A DNA stretch of 48,588 nucleotides. Source: JAUXFS01 sp050329575 (GTDB taxonomy: Bacteria; Pseudomonadota; Alphaproteobacteria; Rhodospirillales; Defluviicoccaceae). The notes below the pieces were generated by a model. That model worked only from the letters and a program-made list of their open reading frames with translations, made no database searches and had not been told where the DNA came from. This document shows, in pieces, positions 1 through 7,369 of the stretch. The number at the start of each line of letters is the position of its first letter. The stretch's first letter is position 1. The stretch is taken from positions 1 through 48,588 of the forward strand of contig JBHJOP010000035.1 of the NCBI GenBank assembly GCA_050329575.1, read 5' to 3'. Position numbers and translations under genes: made by a program.

Positions 1-164
1 GCCTGGTTCTCGAACGGGACGGTCACGCCGATGGGAACGGAGCCGCCCTTCGTCACGACACCGTTCCAGACCGCAACGCCGTCCACCTTGATGCGCGGTT
101 CGTCCTTGCCGATGACGTCCTTCTTGCGGATGCAGCGCAGCGTCGTCAGTTCCAGTGTGGCCAT
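1..164 (-). CDS. Hypothetical protein, 5' part only (runs off the window)
   Basis: The first 54 codons of a minus-strand gene are present; the rest lies beyond base 1. The start ATG is preceded by GGAGAG at good spacing, so the reading frame is credible. The visible peptide begins MATLELTTLRCIRKKD and continues with an acidic/glycine pattern (GKDEPRIKVDGVAVW) that alternates hydrophobic and polar residues, as in a small beta-sandwich. No signal peptide or membrane segment is visible. I do not recognise the family; the DEP..KVDG pattern loosely recalls small C2-like proteins, which is only an impression. Function unknown. Confidence 0.6.
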   Translation of the reverse strand, partial: MATLELTTLRCIRKKDVIGKDEPRIKVDGVAVWNGVVTKGGSVPIGVTVPFENQ

Positions 165-193
165 CGCTCTCTCCTTACCGGCTCCTTGCCAGG

Positions 194-213
194 AAAAAGG
201 GGACGCCGTCCCC
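194..213 (-). terminator. Terminator-like hairpin or REP-like palindrome
   Basis: GGGGAC (199-204) and GTCCCC (208-213) form a perfect 6-bp stem with a 3-base loop. On the minus strand the hairpin is followed directly by five T residues (A run at 194-198), the form of an intrinsic terminator. It lies only about 30 bases upstream of the partial minus-strand gene, so it would stop transcripts arriving from the right, and that gene's own promoter would have to be very close. The GGGGAC core also resembles dispersed REP-type palindromes. Confidence 0.4.
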
Positions 214-260
214 ATCCTCGCGGAAGTCTGCCACACAAAAACGGCCGAAAAATGGGGTGC

Positions 261-287
261 GCGGAAACGGGACGCGGAAACGGGGAC
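261..287. repeat. Two-copy tandem repeat of a 13-14 base unit
   Basis: GCGGAAACGGGAC (261-273) is followed at once by GCGGAAACGGGGAC (274-287), which differs by one inserted G. The unit ends in the same GGGAC/GGGGAC core as the nearby hairpin, suggesting a degenerate REP-like element. No function can be assigned. Confidence 0.5.
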
Positions 288-378
288 GCAACCCTTTCGC
301 GGACCCGGCTGCGGCGGCGGCCGGTGTTCGGTGGCCTTCGGCGGGTGGATGGCGGCGAGGGTGTCAGGACTTTTTTCC

Positions 379-404
379 TTGACTCTACCCCCCTTCCGGG
401 GTAG
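379..404 (+). promoter_or_regulatory. Dyad beside a -35-like hexamer, resembling metal-sensor operators
   Basis: TTGACT (379-384) is followed immediately by CTACCCC (385-391), six bases, then GGGGTAG (398-404), a perfect 7-bp inverted repeat. A dyad starting directly after TTGACT is the arrangement of MerR-family operators (mer, zntA, pbr), while the C-tract/G-tract core recalls CsoR-type operators. TAGGCT at 402-407 could serve as a -10 with a 17-base spacer; no good -10 exists at the 19-20 base spacing typical of MerR promoters. No metal-resistance gene or regulator follows, so the target is unclear. Confidence 0.4.
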
Positions 405-472
405 GCTGCCGCTCCCTTCCGCCGCGAACGGCGGGGGTGGCGCGCCCGCGGCGGACGGCGGGCGCGCCGGGC

Positions 473-667
473 GGCTACTTCTGTTTCGGCGGAATCGGCA
501 GTGACGTCAACGGCTTGTCGCGGGTTGATGACGACATTTGTCGACCCACCGGCAATCCGGGACTCGTGGAAGATCAACGGCTTGACCCGAAGAAATGGCT
601 ACTTTTGCCTACAAATGGCGACAGAATCGTTCGGCGTGCGCCTGTTTCGTTGCGGATCAATGGCTTG
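473..667. repeat. Degenerate dispersed direct repeats
   Basis: TCAACGGCTTG occurs at 507-517 and 574-584, and as TCAATGGCTTG at 657-667. A second motif, GGCTACTTYTG, occurs at 473-483 and 597-607. The spacing is irregular (67 and 83 bases for the first, 124 for the second). Such repeats in an otherwise gene-poor stretch fit a decayed duplication or mobile-element junction. The repeats lie in different frames, so a repeat protein is unlikely. Confidence 0.4.
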
Positions 668-894
668 ACCGCCACGGGGGCGCAACGAAGGGAGGCAGAA
701 CGGCCGCCGCCGTAGACCGAATGTAGACATGTCCGCCCCGGCGGCGCGGCGGGGGGCGCAAGGGAAGGCGGGGGCCAGGGAAGGCGAGGGCAAGGCGGGG
801 CGATCCCGCGCAGCGGCCGACGACGGCGATTGTGCCGGAGCGCCGGCGCCCGTAAACAAGGGCGGCGCGGACGACGATCGAGCGGGAGGGGACG

Positions 895-1593
895 ATGGCG
901 GAGGCGGAGGTGAAGGCGGGCGGCGAGATCCACGGCGCGGACGCGGAGACGGCGCGGATCCTGCTCCGCATCGGTGCCGTCGAGTTTCGTCCCGACCGGC
1001 CGTTCCGGTTCACGTCGGGCTGGGCGAGCCCGGTCTACATCGACTGCCGGCGGCTGATCTCGTTCGTGCCGGAGCGCCGCCACGTCGTCGATCGCGCCGT
1101 CGCGCTGCTCGACGACCGGATCGGGCGGGCGGCGATCGACGCCGTCGCCGGCGGCGAGACCGCCGGCATCCCCTACGCCGCCTGGATGGCCGACGCAATG
1201 GCGCGGCCGATGCTCTACGTCCGCAAGCAGCCGAAGGGGTTCGGCCGCAACGCCCGCATCGAGGGCGATTTCGGCGACGGCGCGCGGGTGCTGCTGGTCG
1301 AGGACCTGGCCACCGACGGCGCCAGCAAGCTCGCCTTCGCGGCCGCGCTGCGCGACGCCGGGGCGGTGGTCGAGCACGCGTTCGTGGTGTTCTTCTACGG
1401 CATCTTCCCCGGCGCCCGCGACGCCCTCGCCGGCGCCGGGCTCAGCCTCCACTTCCTCGCCACCTGGTGGGACGTGGTCGCGGCGGCCGAGGCCGGCGGC
1501 CATTTCCCGGCCGACAGCATCGCCGAGGTCCGCCGCTTCCTCGCCGACCCGGTCGGCTGGTCCGCCGCCCACGGCGGCCGCGACCGGCCGTAG
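895..1593 (+). CDS. pyrE: Orotate phosphoribosyltransferase
   Basis: Forms orotidine 5'-monophosphate from orotate and PRPP in de novo pyrimidine synthesis (cytosol). The 232-residue product has the type I phosphoribosyltransferase layout: an N-terminal hood (RFTSGWASPVYID), a substrate segment (VRKQPKGFGRNARIEGDF) and the PRPP loop VLLVEDLATDGASK. The loop reads TDGAS where enterobacterial enzymes have TTGGS; from memory this is usual for the alphaproteobacterial PyrE type. The ATG follows GGGAGGGG at ideal spacing. It stands alone on the plus strand and converges on the LOG gene with a gap of about 34 bases. Confidence 0.9.
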   Translation: MAEAEVKAGGEIHGADAETARILLRIGAVEFRPDRPFRFTSGWASPVYIDCRRLISFVPERRHVVDRAVALLDDRIGRAAIDAVAGGETAGIPYAAWMADAMARPMLYVRKQPKGFGRNARIEGDFGDGARVLLVEDLATDGASKLAFAAALRDAGAVVEHAFVVFFYGIFPGARDALAGAGLSLHFLATWWDVVAAAEAGGHFPADSIAEVRRFLADPVGWSAAHGGRDRP

Positions 1594-1627
1594 CGACGGC
1601 GTCCGGCCGCCGCCGCCGATGCTCCGG

Positions 1628-2443
1628 CTACAGCCCGCCGCCCGGCCGGTCGAGGAACTTCTCGGTGAGTTCGCGGGTGATGAAGGCGAAGGCGTCGTCG
1701 ACCGAGTCGGTCTTGTGGAACAGCCCGAGGTCGGCCTGGTCGATGGTGCCGAAGTCGACCATCGCCTGCAGGTCGACCACCCGGTCCCAGAAGTCGCGGC
1801 CGTAGAGCACGATCGGCATCCTCTTCTTGAGCTTGCCGGTCTGCACCAGGGTCATCACCTCGAAGAACTCGTCCAGGGTGCCGAAGCCGCCGGGGAAGGC
1901 GATCAGCGCCTTGGCGAGATAGACGAACCAGTATTTCCGCATGAAGAAGTAGTGGAATTCGAACTCGAGGTTGTGGGTGATGTAGCTGTTGCCGCGCTGC
2001 TCGCGGGGCAGCGAGATGGTCAGCCCGACGTTGAGGCCCTTCGCCTCCGAGGCGCCGCGGTTGGCCGCCTCCATGATCCCCGGCCCGCCGCCGGTGCAGA
2101 CGACGAACCGCCGCTGCCGCTCTTCGAGGCCCTTCGACCAGACGGTCAGCCGGCCGGCCAGTTCGCGGCAGTCCTCGTAGTAGCGCGACATCGCGAGGTC
2201 GCGCCGGGCGGTGGCGACGTCGCCGCCCGAGGCTTCCGCCGCCACCAGTCTCGCTTCCGCCTCGGCCCGCGGGACCAGCCGCGCCGAGCCGAAGAAGACG
2301 ATGGTGTCGCTGACCTTGAGCGCCTCGAAGCGCGATTCGGGGTGCAGGTACTCGGCGAGGATGCGGACCGGGCGGGCATGCCGGCTGCCCATGAAGCTTT
2401 TGCTGGCGTAAGCCTTCTCGACGGGCGGGGCCTCTCGGGTCAT
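1628..2443 (-). CDS. LOG-family (TIGR00730-type) nucleotide phosphoribohydrolase
   Basis: Rossmann-fold protein of 271 residues with both family signatures: the phosphate-binding TGGGPGIMEAANRGA and the active-site PGGFGTLDE. Family members such as plant LOG release free bases from nucleoside 5'-monophosphates, notably cytokinin ribotides; older annotations as lysine decarboxylase are misleading. This copy has an N-terminal extension of about 50 residues (residues 1-45 rich in Arg/Lys/Pro) compared with short LOG proteins of roughly 190-200 residues. It lies 15 bases after the HAD gene in the same direction, so the two are probably cotranscribed. The physiological substrate cannot be inferred from sequence. 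Confidence 0.85.
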   Translation of the reverse strand: MTREAPPVEKAYASKSFMGSRHARPVRILAEYLHPESRFEALKVSDTIVFFGSARLVPRAEAEARLVAAEASGGDVATARRDLAMSRYYEDCRELAGRLTVWSKGLEERQRRFVVCTGGGPGIMEAANRGASEAKGLNVGLTISLPREQRGNSYITHNLEFEFHYFFMRKYWFVYLAKALIAFPGGFGTLDEFFEVMTLVQTGKLKKRMPIVLYGRDFWDRVVDLQAMVDFGTIDQADLGLFHKTDSVDDAFAFITRELTEKFLDRPGGGL

Positions 2444-2458
2444 GGTCCTGTTCGCTCC

Positions 2459-3109
2459 TCAGCGGCCGTCCGGGTGTCGAAGGGTGAGCTCGGTGAGATC
2501 GGCGATCAGCGCGGTGCCGTCCGGGAACGGGCTCGGCGTGCCGGCCGGCACCCGGCCGACGAAGGCGAGGCCGGTGGCGCGGGCGGCGCGGTAGTCGGTC
2601 ATCGTGTCGCCGACGAACAGCACCCGCTCGCGGGCCAGCCGGTGCTCGGCGAGCAGCGCCTCGACGATCGGCTCCTTGACCGGCGGCGATCCGCGCACGG
2701 CGACGAAGTAGCCGTCCATGCCGCGCCGGGCGGTGATCCGCCGCAGCTCCTCCTCGGGCGTCCCGGAGATCACGAACATCGGCAGCCGGCCGCAGTGGGC
2801 GTCGAGAAAGGCGCGCGCGCCGGCGACCCAGTCGGCGGCCACCACCGCCTCTTCGACCAGCGCCGAGAACCGCCGGCCGAGCACCGCCATCTCGTCCGCC
2901 GTCACCTCGATGCCGAGCAGCGTCCGGTGGCAGTGGCGGATCTTCTTGCGCCGCGAGATGCCGCCGTGCTCCAGATGATGGGCGACCGCGCGGGCGACCA
3001 CCGTCGTGCCGAAGGGCGCGTACATCGCCTCGAACGCCCGCGTCTTGATGTCGGACGATTCCGCCAGCACGCCGTCGAAATCGAAGAACACCGCATCGAA
3101 GGCCGTCAT
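2459..3109 (-). CDS. HAD-superfamily hydrolase (phosphoglycolate-phosphatase-like)
   Basis: Predicted cytosolic phosphatase of 216 residues. HAD motif I is FFDFDGVLAES (nucleophile and acid Asp), motif II is the VISGT Ser/Thr, a Lys follows in PPVKEPIVEAL, and motif IV is VGDTMTDYRAA. A helical cap is inserted after motif I (about residues 15-85), so this is a C1-capped member. The ATG is preceded by GGAGGCGGAGCGAGG. It follows moaE by 40 bases and precedes the LOG gene by 15 bases. The substrate is unknown; the neighbour suggests nucleotide or sugar phosphates but does not prove it. Confidence 0.8.
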   Translation of the reverse strand: MTAFDAVFFDFDGVLAESSDIKTRAFEAMYAPFGTTVVARAVAHHLEHGGISRRKKIRHCHRTLLGIEVTADEMAVLGRRFSALVEEAVVAADWVAGARAFLDAHCGRLPMFVISGTPEEELRRITARRGMDGYFVAVRGSPPVKEPIVEALLAEHRLARERVLFVGDTMTDYRAARATGLAFVGRVPAGTPSPFPDGTALIADLTELTLRHPDGR

Positions 3110-3149
3110 CCTCGCTCCGCCTCCCGGGGCCCGTCGGCCGGCGGCATGC

Positions 3150-3638
3150 CTAGGACCCCGGTTCCGGGCGGGCGGGCGTCGGCATCGCGGCGGCGGTCCA
3201 GCGGTCCGCGGCCGCCTCGTCCGCCGATCGCGCCTCGACCCAGCGCTCGCCCCCGCCGCCCTCCTCCTTCTTCCAGAACGGCGCCCGCGTCTTCAGCCAG
3301 TCGATCAGGAACTGGCAGGCCTCGAAGGCCGCCTGGCGGTGGGCGGAGGCGGCGGCGACCAGCACGATGCGCTCGCCCGGCCGCAGCCGGCCGTGGCGGT
3401 GGATGATCAGCGTCGCCGCCAGCGGCCACCGCGCGCACGCCTCGGCCTCGATGGCGGCGAGCTGCTTTTCGGTCATCGCCGGGTAGTGCTCGAGGGTCAT
3501 CGCCGCCTCCGCGGCGCCGCCGGCGAGGTCGCGGACCAGACCGACGAAGGCGCAGACGCCGCCGATCCGATGGTCGCCGTCGGTCAGCCGCGCGAGCTCG
3601 CCGCCGACGTCGAAGTCCTCGCGCTGGACCCGGATCAT
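3150..3638 (-). CDS. moaE: Molybdopterin synthase catalytic subunit
   Basis: With MoaD it converts cyclic pyranopterin monophosphate to molybdopterin by inserting two dithiolene sulfurs. The 162-residue sequence shows the family pattern: an N-terminal strand (IRVQREDFDV), GAVCAFVGLVRD-like GGVCAFVGLVRD, LEHYPAMTEKQL, the HRHGRL segment, and the active-site region FLIDWLKTRAPFWKKE with its conserved lysines. The C-terminus carries about 20 extra Ala/Pro-rich residues. The start lies 3 bases after moaD's stop, so translation is likely coupled to moaD and pgsA. Confidence 0.93.
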   Translation of the reverse strand: MIRVQREDFDVGGELARLTDGDHRIGGVCAFVGLVRDLAGGAAEAAMTLEHYPAMTEKQLAAIEAEACARWPLAATLIIHRHGRLRPGERIVLVAAASAHRQAAFEACQFLIDWLKTRAPFWKKEEGGGGERWVEARSADEAAADRWTAAAMPTPARPEPGS

Positions 3639-3641
3639 CGC

Positions 3642-3941
3642 CTAGCCCCCGGTCACCGGCGGGAAGAACGCGACCTCGTCGCCGGCCGCCAGCGGCCGGT
3701 CGAGGCCCGCGAACTCCTGGTTGACCGCCACCCGCACCGCCGCCAGATCGGCCAGCGCCGCCGCCGGCCCGCCGCCGCGCCGCCGGATCCACTCGATCAG
3801 ACCGCGGACATCGCCGACGCCGTCGGGGATCGCCACCTCCTCCGCGGCCACGCCGGCCTTCTCGCGCAGCCAGGCGAAATACAGCACCTTGAACGCGGCA
3901 GCCGTCGGGGCGGCGGTCGCGCCGTCGTCGGAGCGCCCCAT
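3642..3941 (-). CDS. moaD: Molybdopterin synthase sulfur carrier subunit
   Basis: Ubiquitin-fold sulfur carrier of 99 residues whose C-terminal Gly-Gly (PPVTGG, directly before the stop) is adenylated and thiocarboxylated before giving sulfur to MoaE. The core begins at FKVLYFAWLREKAG; about 17 residues before it are Ala/Thr-rich and unlike the short E. coli protein (81 residues). Its ATG overlaps the pgsA stop by one base (TGATG), which argues for this start and for translational coupling. Confidence 0.92.
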   Translation of the reverse strand: MGRSDDGATAAPTAAAFKVLYFAWLREKAGVAAEEVAIPDGVGDVRGLIEWIRRRGGGPAAALADLAAVRVAVNQEFAGLDRPLAAGDEVAFFPPVTGG

Positions 3942-4582
3942 CAGCGGACGTCCTCCGCCGCACCCGATGGGCCGCCGGCGCGATGACGGGCCGCGGTCTC
4001 GGCCTCGGGGCGCGCGCGGTCGTCGTCCCCCATGTGCCCGAGGCCGGCGCGCAGGTAGTCGTAGCCGGTGACCAGCGTCAGTCCCGCCGCCGCCCACAGC
4101 CCGGCGATGCCGACCGTGGGCGTGGTGACCGGCCCCCAGGCCGGACCGGCCTCCCCGACCACCAGGAAGCCGATCGCCACCATCTGGATGGTCGTCTTCC
4201 ACTTCGCCAGCCTGGAGACCGGCATCCTGACCTGCAGCTCCGCCAGATGCTCGCGCAGGCCGGAGACCAGGATTTCCCGGCACAGGATCACCGCCGCCGG
4301 CAGGATGTGGACGCCGACCACCCGGTCGTCGCCGACCAGCACCAGCAGGATCGACGCCACCAGCAGCTTGTCGGCGATCGGATCGAGGAAGCGCCCGAAA
4401 CTCGACTGCTGGTGCCATCGCCGCGCCAGGTAGCCGTCGAGGAAATCGGTGACGCCGGCATAGACGTAGACGGCGAGGGCGAGCCAGCCGACCCACGCCG
4501 CCTCCGGCAACAGCAGCACGCAGACGACCGGGATCGCGAGGATCCGCGACAGCGTCAGGATGTTGGGCAGGTTGGCGTGCAT
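3941..4582 (-). CDS. pgsA: CDP-diacylglycerol-glycerol-3-phosphate 3-phosphatidyltransferase
   Basis: Inner-membrane enzyme that makes phosphatidylglycerophosphate from CDP-diacylglycerol and glycerol 3-phosphate, the committed step to phosphatidylglycerol and cardiolipin. The CDP-alcohol phosphotransferase signature (D-G-x2-A-R-x8-G-x3-D-x3-D) is intact at about residues 50-72: DGYLARR, then GRFLDPIADK. N-terminal NLPNILTLSRI and several hydrophobic helices fit the family. At 213 residues it is slightly long because of a hydrophilic tail of about 35 residues after the last helix. It lies about 45 bases downstream of uvrC in a uvrC-pgsA-moaD-moaE order common in alphaproteobacteria. Confidence 0.93.
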   Translation of the reverse strand: MHANLPNILTLSRILAIPVVCVLLLPEAAWVGWLALAVYVYAGVTDFLDGYLARRWHQQSSFGRFLDPIADKLLVASILLVLVGDDRVVGVHILPAAVILCREILVSGLREHLAELQVRMPVSRLAKWKTTIQMVAIGFLVVGEAGPAWGPVTTPTVGIAGLWAAAGLTLVTGYDYLRAGLGHMGDDDRARPEAETAARHRAGGPSGAAEDVR

Positions 4583-4627
4583 CGATCGCCTAAACGGCCG
4601 GTGTCGGACGGGGCGGCGCCGACCATT

Positions 4628-6508
4628 CTAATGCTCCGGGTGGAACCATTCATAGATCTTATTGGCCATGGAGCGGCTGATGCCGTCGACCACCTCGAGA
4701 TCGGCGCGGCCGGCCTGGGCGACGGCGCGCAGGGATCCGAAGTGGTGCAGCAGCGCCTTCTTGCGCCGCGCGCCGATCCCGGCGATCTCGTCCAGCGACG
4801 ACCGAGCGAGGCGGCGCGACCGCTTGGCGCGGTGGGTGCCGATCGCGAACCGGTGGGCCTCGTCGCGCAGCCGCTGCAGGAAATGCAGCACCGGATCGCG
4901 GACGTCGAGGATCAAGGGCTCGCGCCCGGGCAGGAAGATCCGCTCGCGCCCGGCGTTGCGGTCCGGTCCCTTGGCGATCGCGGCGACGGCGACGTCGGTC
5001 ACCCCCAGCGCCTCGAACACCTCGATTGCCACGCCGAGCTGGCCGGCGCCACCGTCGATCAGCACCAGTCCCGGCCAGCGCCCGCGGACCCGTTCCGGAT
5101 CCTCCTTCAGCGCCCTGGCGAAGCGGCGGGGCAGCACCTCGCGCATCATCGCGTAGTCGTCGCCGGCCGCACCGCCGTCGCCACGGATCGTGAACTTGCG
5201 GTAGGCGCTCCTGATCGGGCCCTCCGGCCCGGCGACGACCATCGCGCCGACCGCCTCGCGGCCGGAGACGTGGCTGTTGTCGTAGACTTCGATCCGCTCC
5301 GGCGGCTCGTCGAGGTCGAGCGCGCGGGCGAGATCGTCGATCAGCCGGCGCTGCGACGCGTTCTCGGCCAGCCGTCGCGCCAGCGCCTCGCGGGCGTTGT
5401 CGAGGGCGTGCGCGACCAGCTTGTGCTTGGCTCCCCGCTGCGGGGCGGTCACCACGATGCGCCGCCCGGCATGCACCGACAGCGCCTCGGCGACCAGGGC
5501 TTGGTGAGGCAACCGGTGACTGAGGAAGATGGTGGGCGGCGGCTTACGATCGGCATAGAACTGGCCGACGAACGCCTCCAGCACCACCTCCGCATCCTCG
5601 CCCCGGGCATGGTTGGGGAAGTAGGCCCGGTTGCCGTAGTTGCGTCCGGCGCGAAAGAAGAACACCTCGACGCATGTTTCGCCGCCGTCCTGGTGGGCGG
5701 CGAGCACGTCGGCCTCGCCGATGCCGGCGAAATTGATGTCCTGATGCGACTGCACCGCGGTCAGCGCCCGGATGCGATCGCGGTAGCCGGCCGCCTCCTC
5801 GAATTCCAGCGCCTGGCTCGCCGCCTCCATCCGCCGGGCGAACAGGTGTTGGATGCGGGTGCTGTCGCCGCGCAGGAAGGCGAACGCCTGCGCCACCAGT
5901 TCCCGGTAGTCGGCTTCGCCGATGCGCCCGACACACGGCGCCGAACAGCGTTTGATCTGGTAGAGCAGGCACGGACGGGTGCGAGCGGAGAACACCGCGT
6001 CCGAGCAGCTTCGCAGCAGGAACGCCCGTTGCAGGACGGTCAGCGTCTGATTGACGGCCCACGCCGACGCGAACGGGCCGAAGTAGTCGCCCTTGCGGGT
6101 CTGGGCGCCGCGGTGCTTCAGCACCTGCGGATAGGGATGGTCGGCGGTCACCAGGATCGACGGAAACGACTTGTCGTCGCGCAGCAGGATGTTGTAGCGC
6201 GGCTTCAGGCGCTTGATCAGGTTGGCCTCGAGCAGCAGCGCCTCGGCCTCGGTGTGGGTGGTCACCACCTCCAGGTCGACGGTCTGCGCGACCATGCGCC
6301 GGATGCGGATCCCGAGACGATCGACGTTGGCGTAGCTGGCGACCCGCTTCCTGAGGTTCTTCGCCTTGCCGACGTAGAGCGCATCGCCGTCGGCGCCGAC
6401 CATGCGGTAGACGCCGGGGGCGGCCGGCAGGGTGGCGAGATGGCGCTCGATGACGCGGTGGCCGGCCGGTGCGTCCGGTGCGAGGGCGGGCTGGTCCTGC
6501 GATACCAT
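4628..6508 (-). CDS. uvrC: Excinuclease ABC subunit C
   Basis: Makes the dual incisions around bulky DNA lesions within the UvrABC nucleotide-excision system. The 626-residue product has the full layout: N-terminal GIY-YIG nuclease (PGVYRM ... ALYVGKAKNLRKRV, about residues 30-60), a cysteine cluster (RPCLLYQIKRCSAPC), a UvrB-binding UVR motif near EFEEAAGYRDRIRAL, the RNase H-like endonuclease domain (IEVYDNSHVSGREAVGAM; LVLIDGGAGQLGVA) and C-terminal helix-hairpin-helix motifs (LDEIAGIGARRKKALLHHFG). No strong Shine-Dalgarno is visible before the ATG. A perfect DnaA box lies about 100 bases upstream. Confidence 0.96.
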   Translation of the reverse strand: MVSQDQPALAPDAPAGHRVIERHLATLPAAPGVYRMVGADGDALYVGKAKNLRKRVASYANVDRLGIRIRRMVAQTVDLEVVTTHTEAEALLLEANLIKRLKPRYNILLRDDKSFPSILVTADHPYPQVLKHRGAQTRKGDYFGPFASAWAVNQTLTVLQRAFLLRSCSDAVFSARTRPCLLYQIKRCSAPCVGRIGEADYRELVAQAFAFLRGDSTRIQHLFARRMEAASQALEFEEAAGYRDRIRALTAVQSHQDINFAGIGEADVLAAHQDGGETCVEVFFFRAGRNYGNRAYFPNHARGEDAEVVLEAFVGQFYADRKPPPTIFLSHRLPHQALVAEALSVHAGRRIVVTAPQRGAKHKLVAHALDNAREALARRLAENASQRRLIDDLARALDLDEPPERIEVYDNSHVSGREAVGAMVVAGPEGPIRSAYRKFTIRGDGGAAGDDYAMMREVLPRRFARALKEDPERVRGRWPGLVLIDGGAGQLGVAIEVFEALGVTDVAVAAIAKGPDRNAGRERIFLPGREPLILDVRDPVLHFLQRLRDEAHRFAIGTHRAKRSRRLARSSLDEIAGIGARRKKALLHHFGSLRAVAQAGRADLEVVDGISRSMANKIYEWFHPEH

Positions 6509-6918
6509 GCCGACTATGTGAGCGGCTCGCCGCGGCCGGTCAACGACCGATGCTTCGCGTCTTCACGACGGCGGATCGCCGCCGGCGCAGTATCCGCGAT
6601 TTCTGTGGATAAGTCTGTTGAAAGAACCGGCCGCAGCGGCCACGGATCGCAGAGCGGTTGGACTTTCCGCGTCTTGCCCAAAAGGAAGGCACGCTCACAA
6701 CCCATTGGTTTTCAATGATCATGGGCGCAAGCGCCGGTTCGCAATCGGTCGAGGGCGCCGCGATGACCCGTTTGCGGAGTCGGCGATTGTGGCCGCGCGG
6801 CCATGTGTACAGCCGGCGGCCATCGCATTTCCCAACTCGCGAGAAGCGCGCAATCGCAGCATACAACTGCCGGCGCGTCGCCCTTCGCGACCACCCGCCG
6901 GCGGCGCCGTCCGCCGGC
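6509..6918. other. Intergenic region between folB and uvrC
   Basis: About 410 bases on the leader side of uvrC and downstream of folB. It contains a perfect DnaA-box-type 9-mer (6604-6612) and a small hairpin, CGGCGG/CCGCCG, at 6569-6584. The middle (6590-6720) is less GC-rich than the surroundings. Open frames here have no plausible start signals or family features. I see no gene and no convincing terminator. Confidence 0.5.
6604..6612 (-). promoter_or_regulatory. DnaA-box-type 9-mer
   Basis: The minus strand reads TTATCCACA, the consensus high-affinity DnaA box, in the leader region of uvrC. GATACT about 12 bases further on the minus strand could be a -10 element, so bound DnaA might influence uvrC transcription. 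No further consensus boxes or AT-rich unwinding region are nearby, so this is not an origin. Confidence 0.4.
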
Positions 6919-7335
6919 TCAATTCGCAGACGCGAACCGCTCGATCTCCACCCCGACACTGGTCGCATCCGGGAACACGTCCAACTTCTCGACACGCACT
7001 CTCACCGAACGGACGCGGTGGTCGGCGAAGCAGGTCCGAGCGATGTCCTCGGCGAGGGTTTCGACCAGGTTGATGTGCCCCCGGGCGACGAGATCGCGGA
7101 CGCCGGTGGTGATCTGCTCGTAGCAGACGACGCTGGCGAGATCGTCGTCGAGATCGCGATCCTCACGGACGGCGAGGTCGAGGTTGATCCGCACCCGTTG
7201 CCGTGCCCCGCGCTCGTGACGATGCACCCCGATCGAACACGACAACACCAGGTCGCGGATGAACACGTGACGGATCGCACTGCGGGCATCGGCGATGCGC
7301 AACGGGTGGACGACGTTCGCGGGTTCGGCGGTCAT
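6919..7335 (-). CDS. folB: Dihydroneopterin aldolase
   Basis: Cleaves 7,8-dihydroneopterin to 6-hydroxymethyl-dihydropterin and glycolaldehyde in folate synthesis. The 138-residue product shows the family features: IRDLVLSCSIGVHRHERG (IGV-x-x-x-E region), VRINLDLAV, the conserved VCYEQI tyrosine/glutamate segment (the family's substrate-binding region), and NLVETLAEDIA. The chosen ATG has GAGAGAGGG just upstream; a longer open frame adds about 30 residues without a signal. It lies 34 bases after a FolM-like reductase, which fits a pterin operon. Confidence 0.88.
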   Translation of the reverse strand: MTAEPANVVHPLRIADARSAIRHVFIRDLVLSCSIGVHRHERGARQRVRINLDLAVREDRDLDDDLASVVCYEQITTGVRDLVARGHINLVETLAEDIARTCFADHRVRSVRVRVEKLDVFPDATSVGVEIERFASAN

Positions 7336-7369
7336 CGAGACCCTCTCTCGGGCACCGGACTCGATCGGC

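Larger units (their letters stand above)
165..894. other. Gene-free region with repeat debris and a possible metal-regulator operator
   Basis: About 730 bases between the partial gene and pyrE. Open frames here lack ribosome binding sites, are arginine/proline rich and match nothing I recognise. It holds a terminator-like hairpin (194-213), a short tandem repeat (261-287), a dyad beside a TTGACT hexamer (379-404), and degenerate direct repeats (473-667). Local composition is more mixed than in the flanking genes. I infer remnants of a mobile element or an eroded gene, not an intact one. Confidence 0.5.

Noticed and set aside
528..668. 46-codon plus-strand open frame near the direct repeats
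   Set aside because: No Shine-Dalgarno sequence and no known peptide pattern; chance open frames of this size are common.
437..715. 92-residue plus-strand open frame between the partial gene and pyrE
   Set aside because: No ribosome binding site, no recognised motif, and it runs through the direct repeats in shifting frames.
1628..2443. Lysine decarboxylase
   Set aside because: PGGxGTxxE is the LOG-family signature; the decarboxylase label is a historical misannotation and no PLP-binding site is present.
3983..6718. 911-residue plus-strand open frame over uvrC and pgsA
   Set aside because: Opposite well-supported genes, no ribosome binding site or family signature.
6509..6918. Replication origin
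   Set aside because: Only one DnaA box, no AT-rich unwinding element, and no dnaA, dnaN or parAB neighbours.
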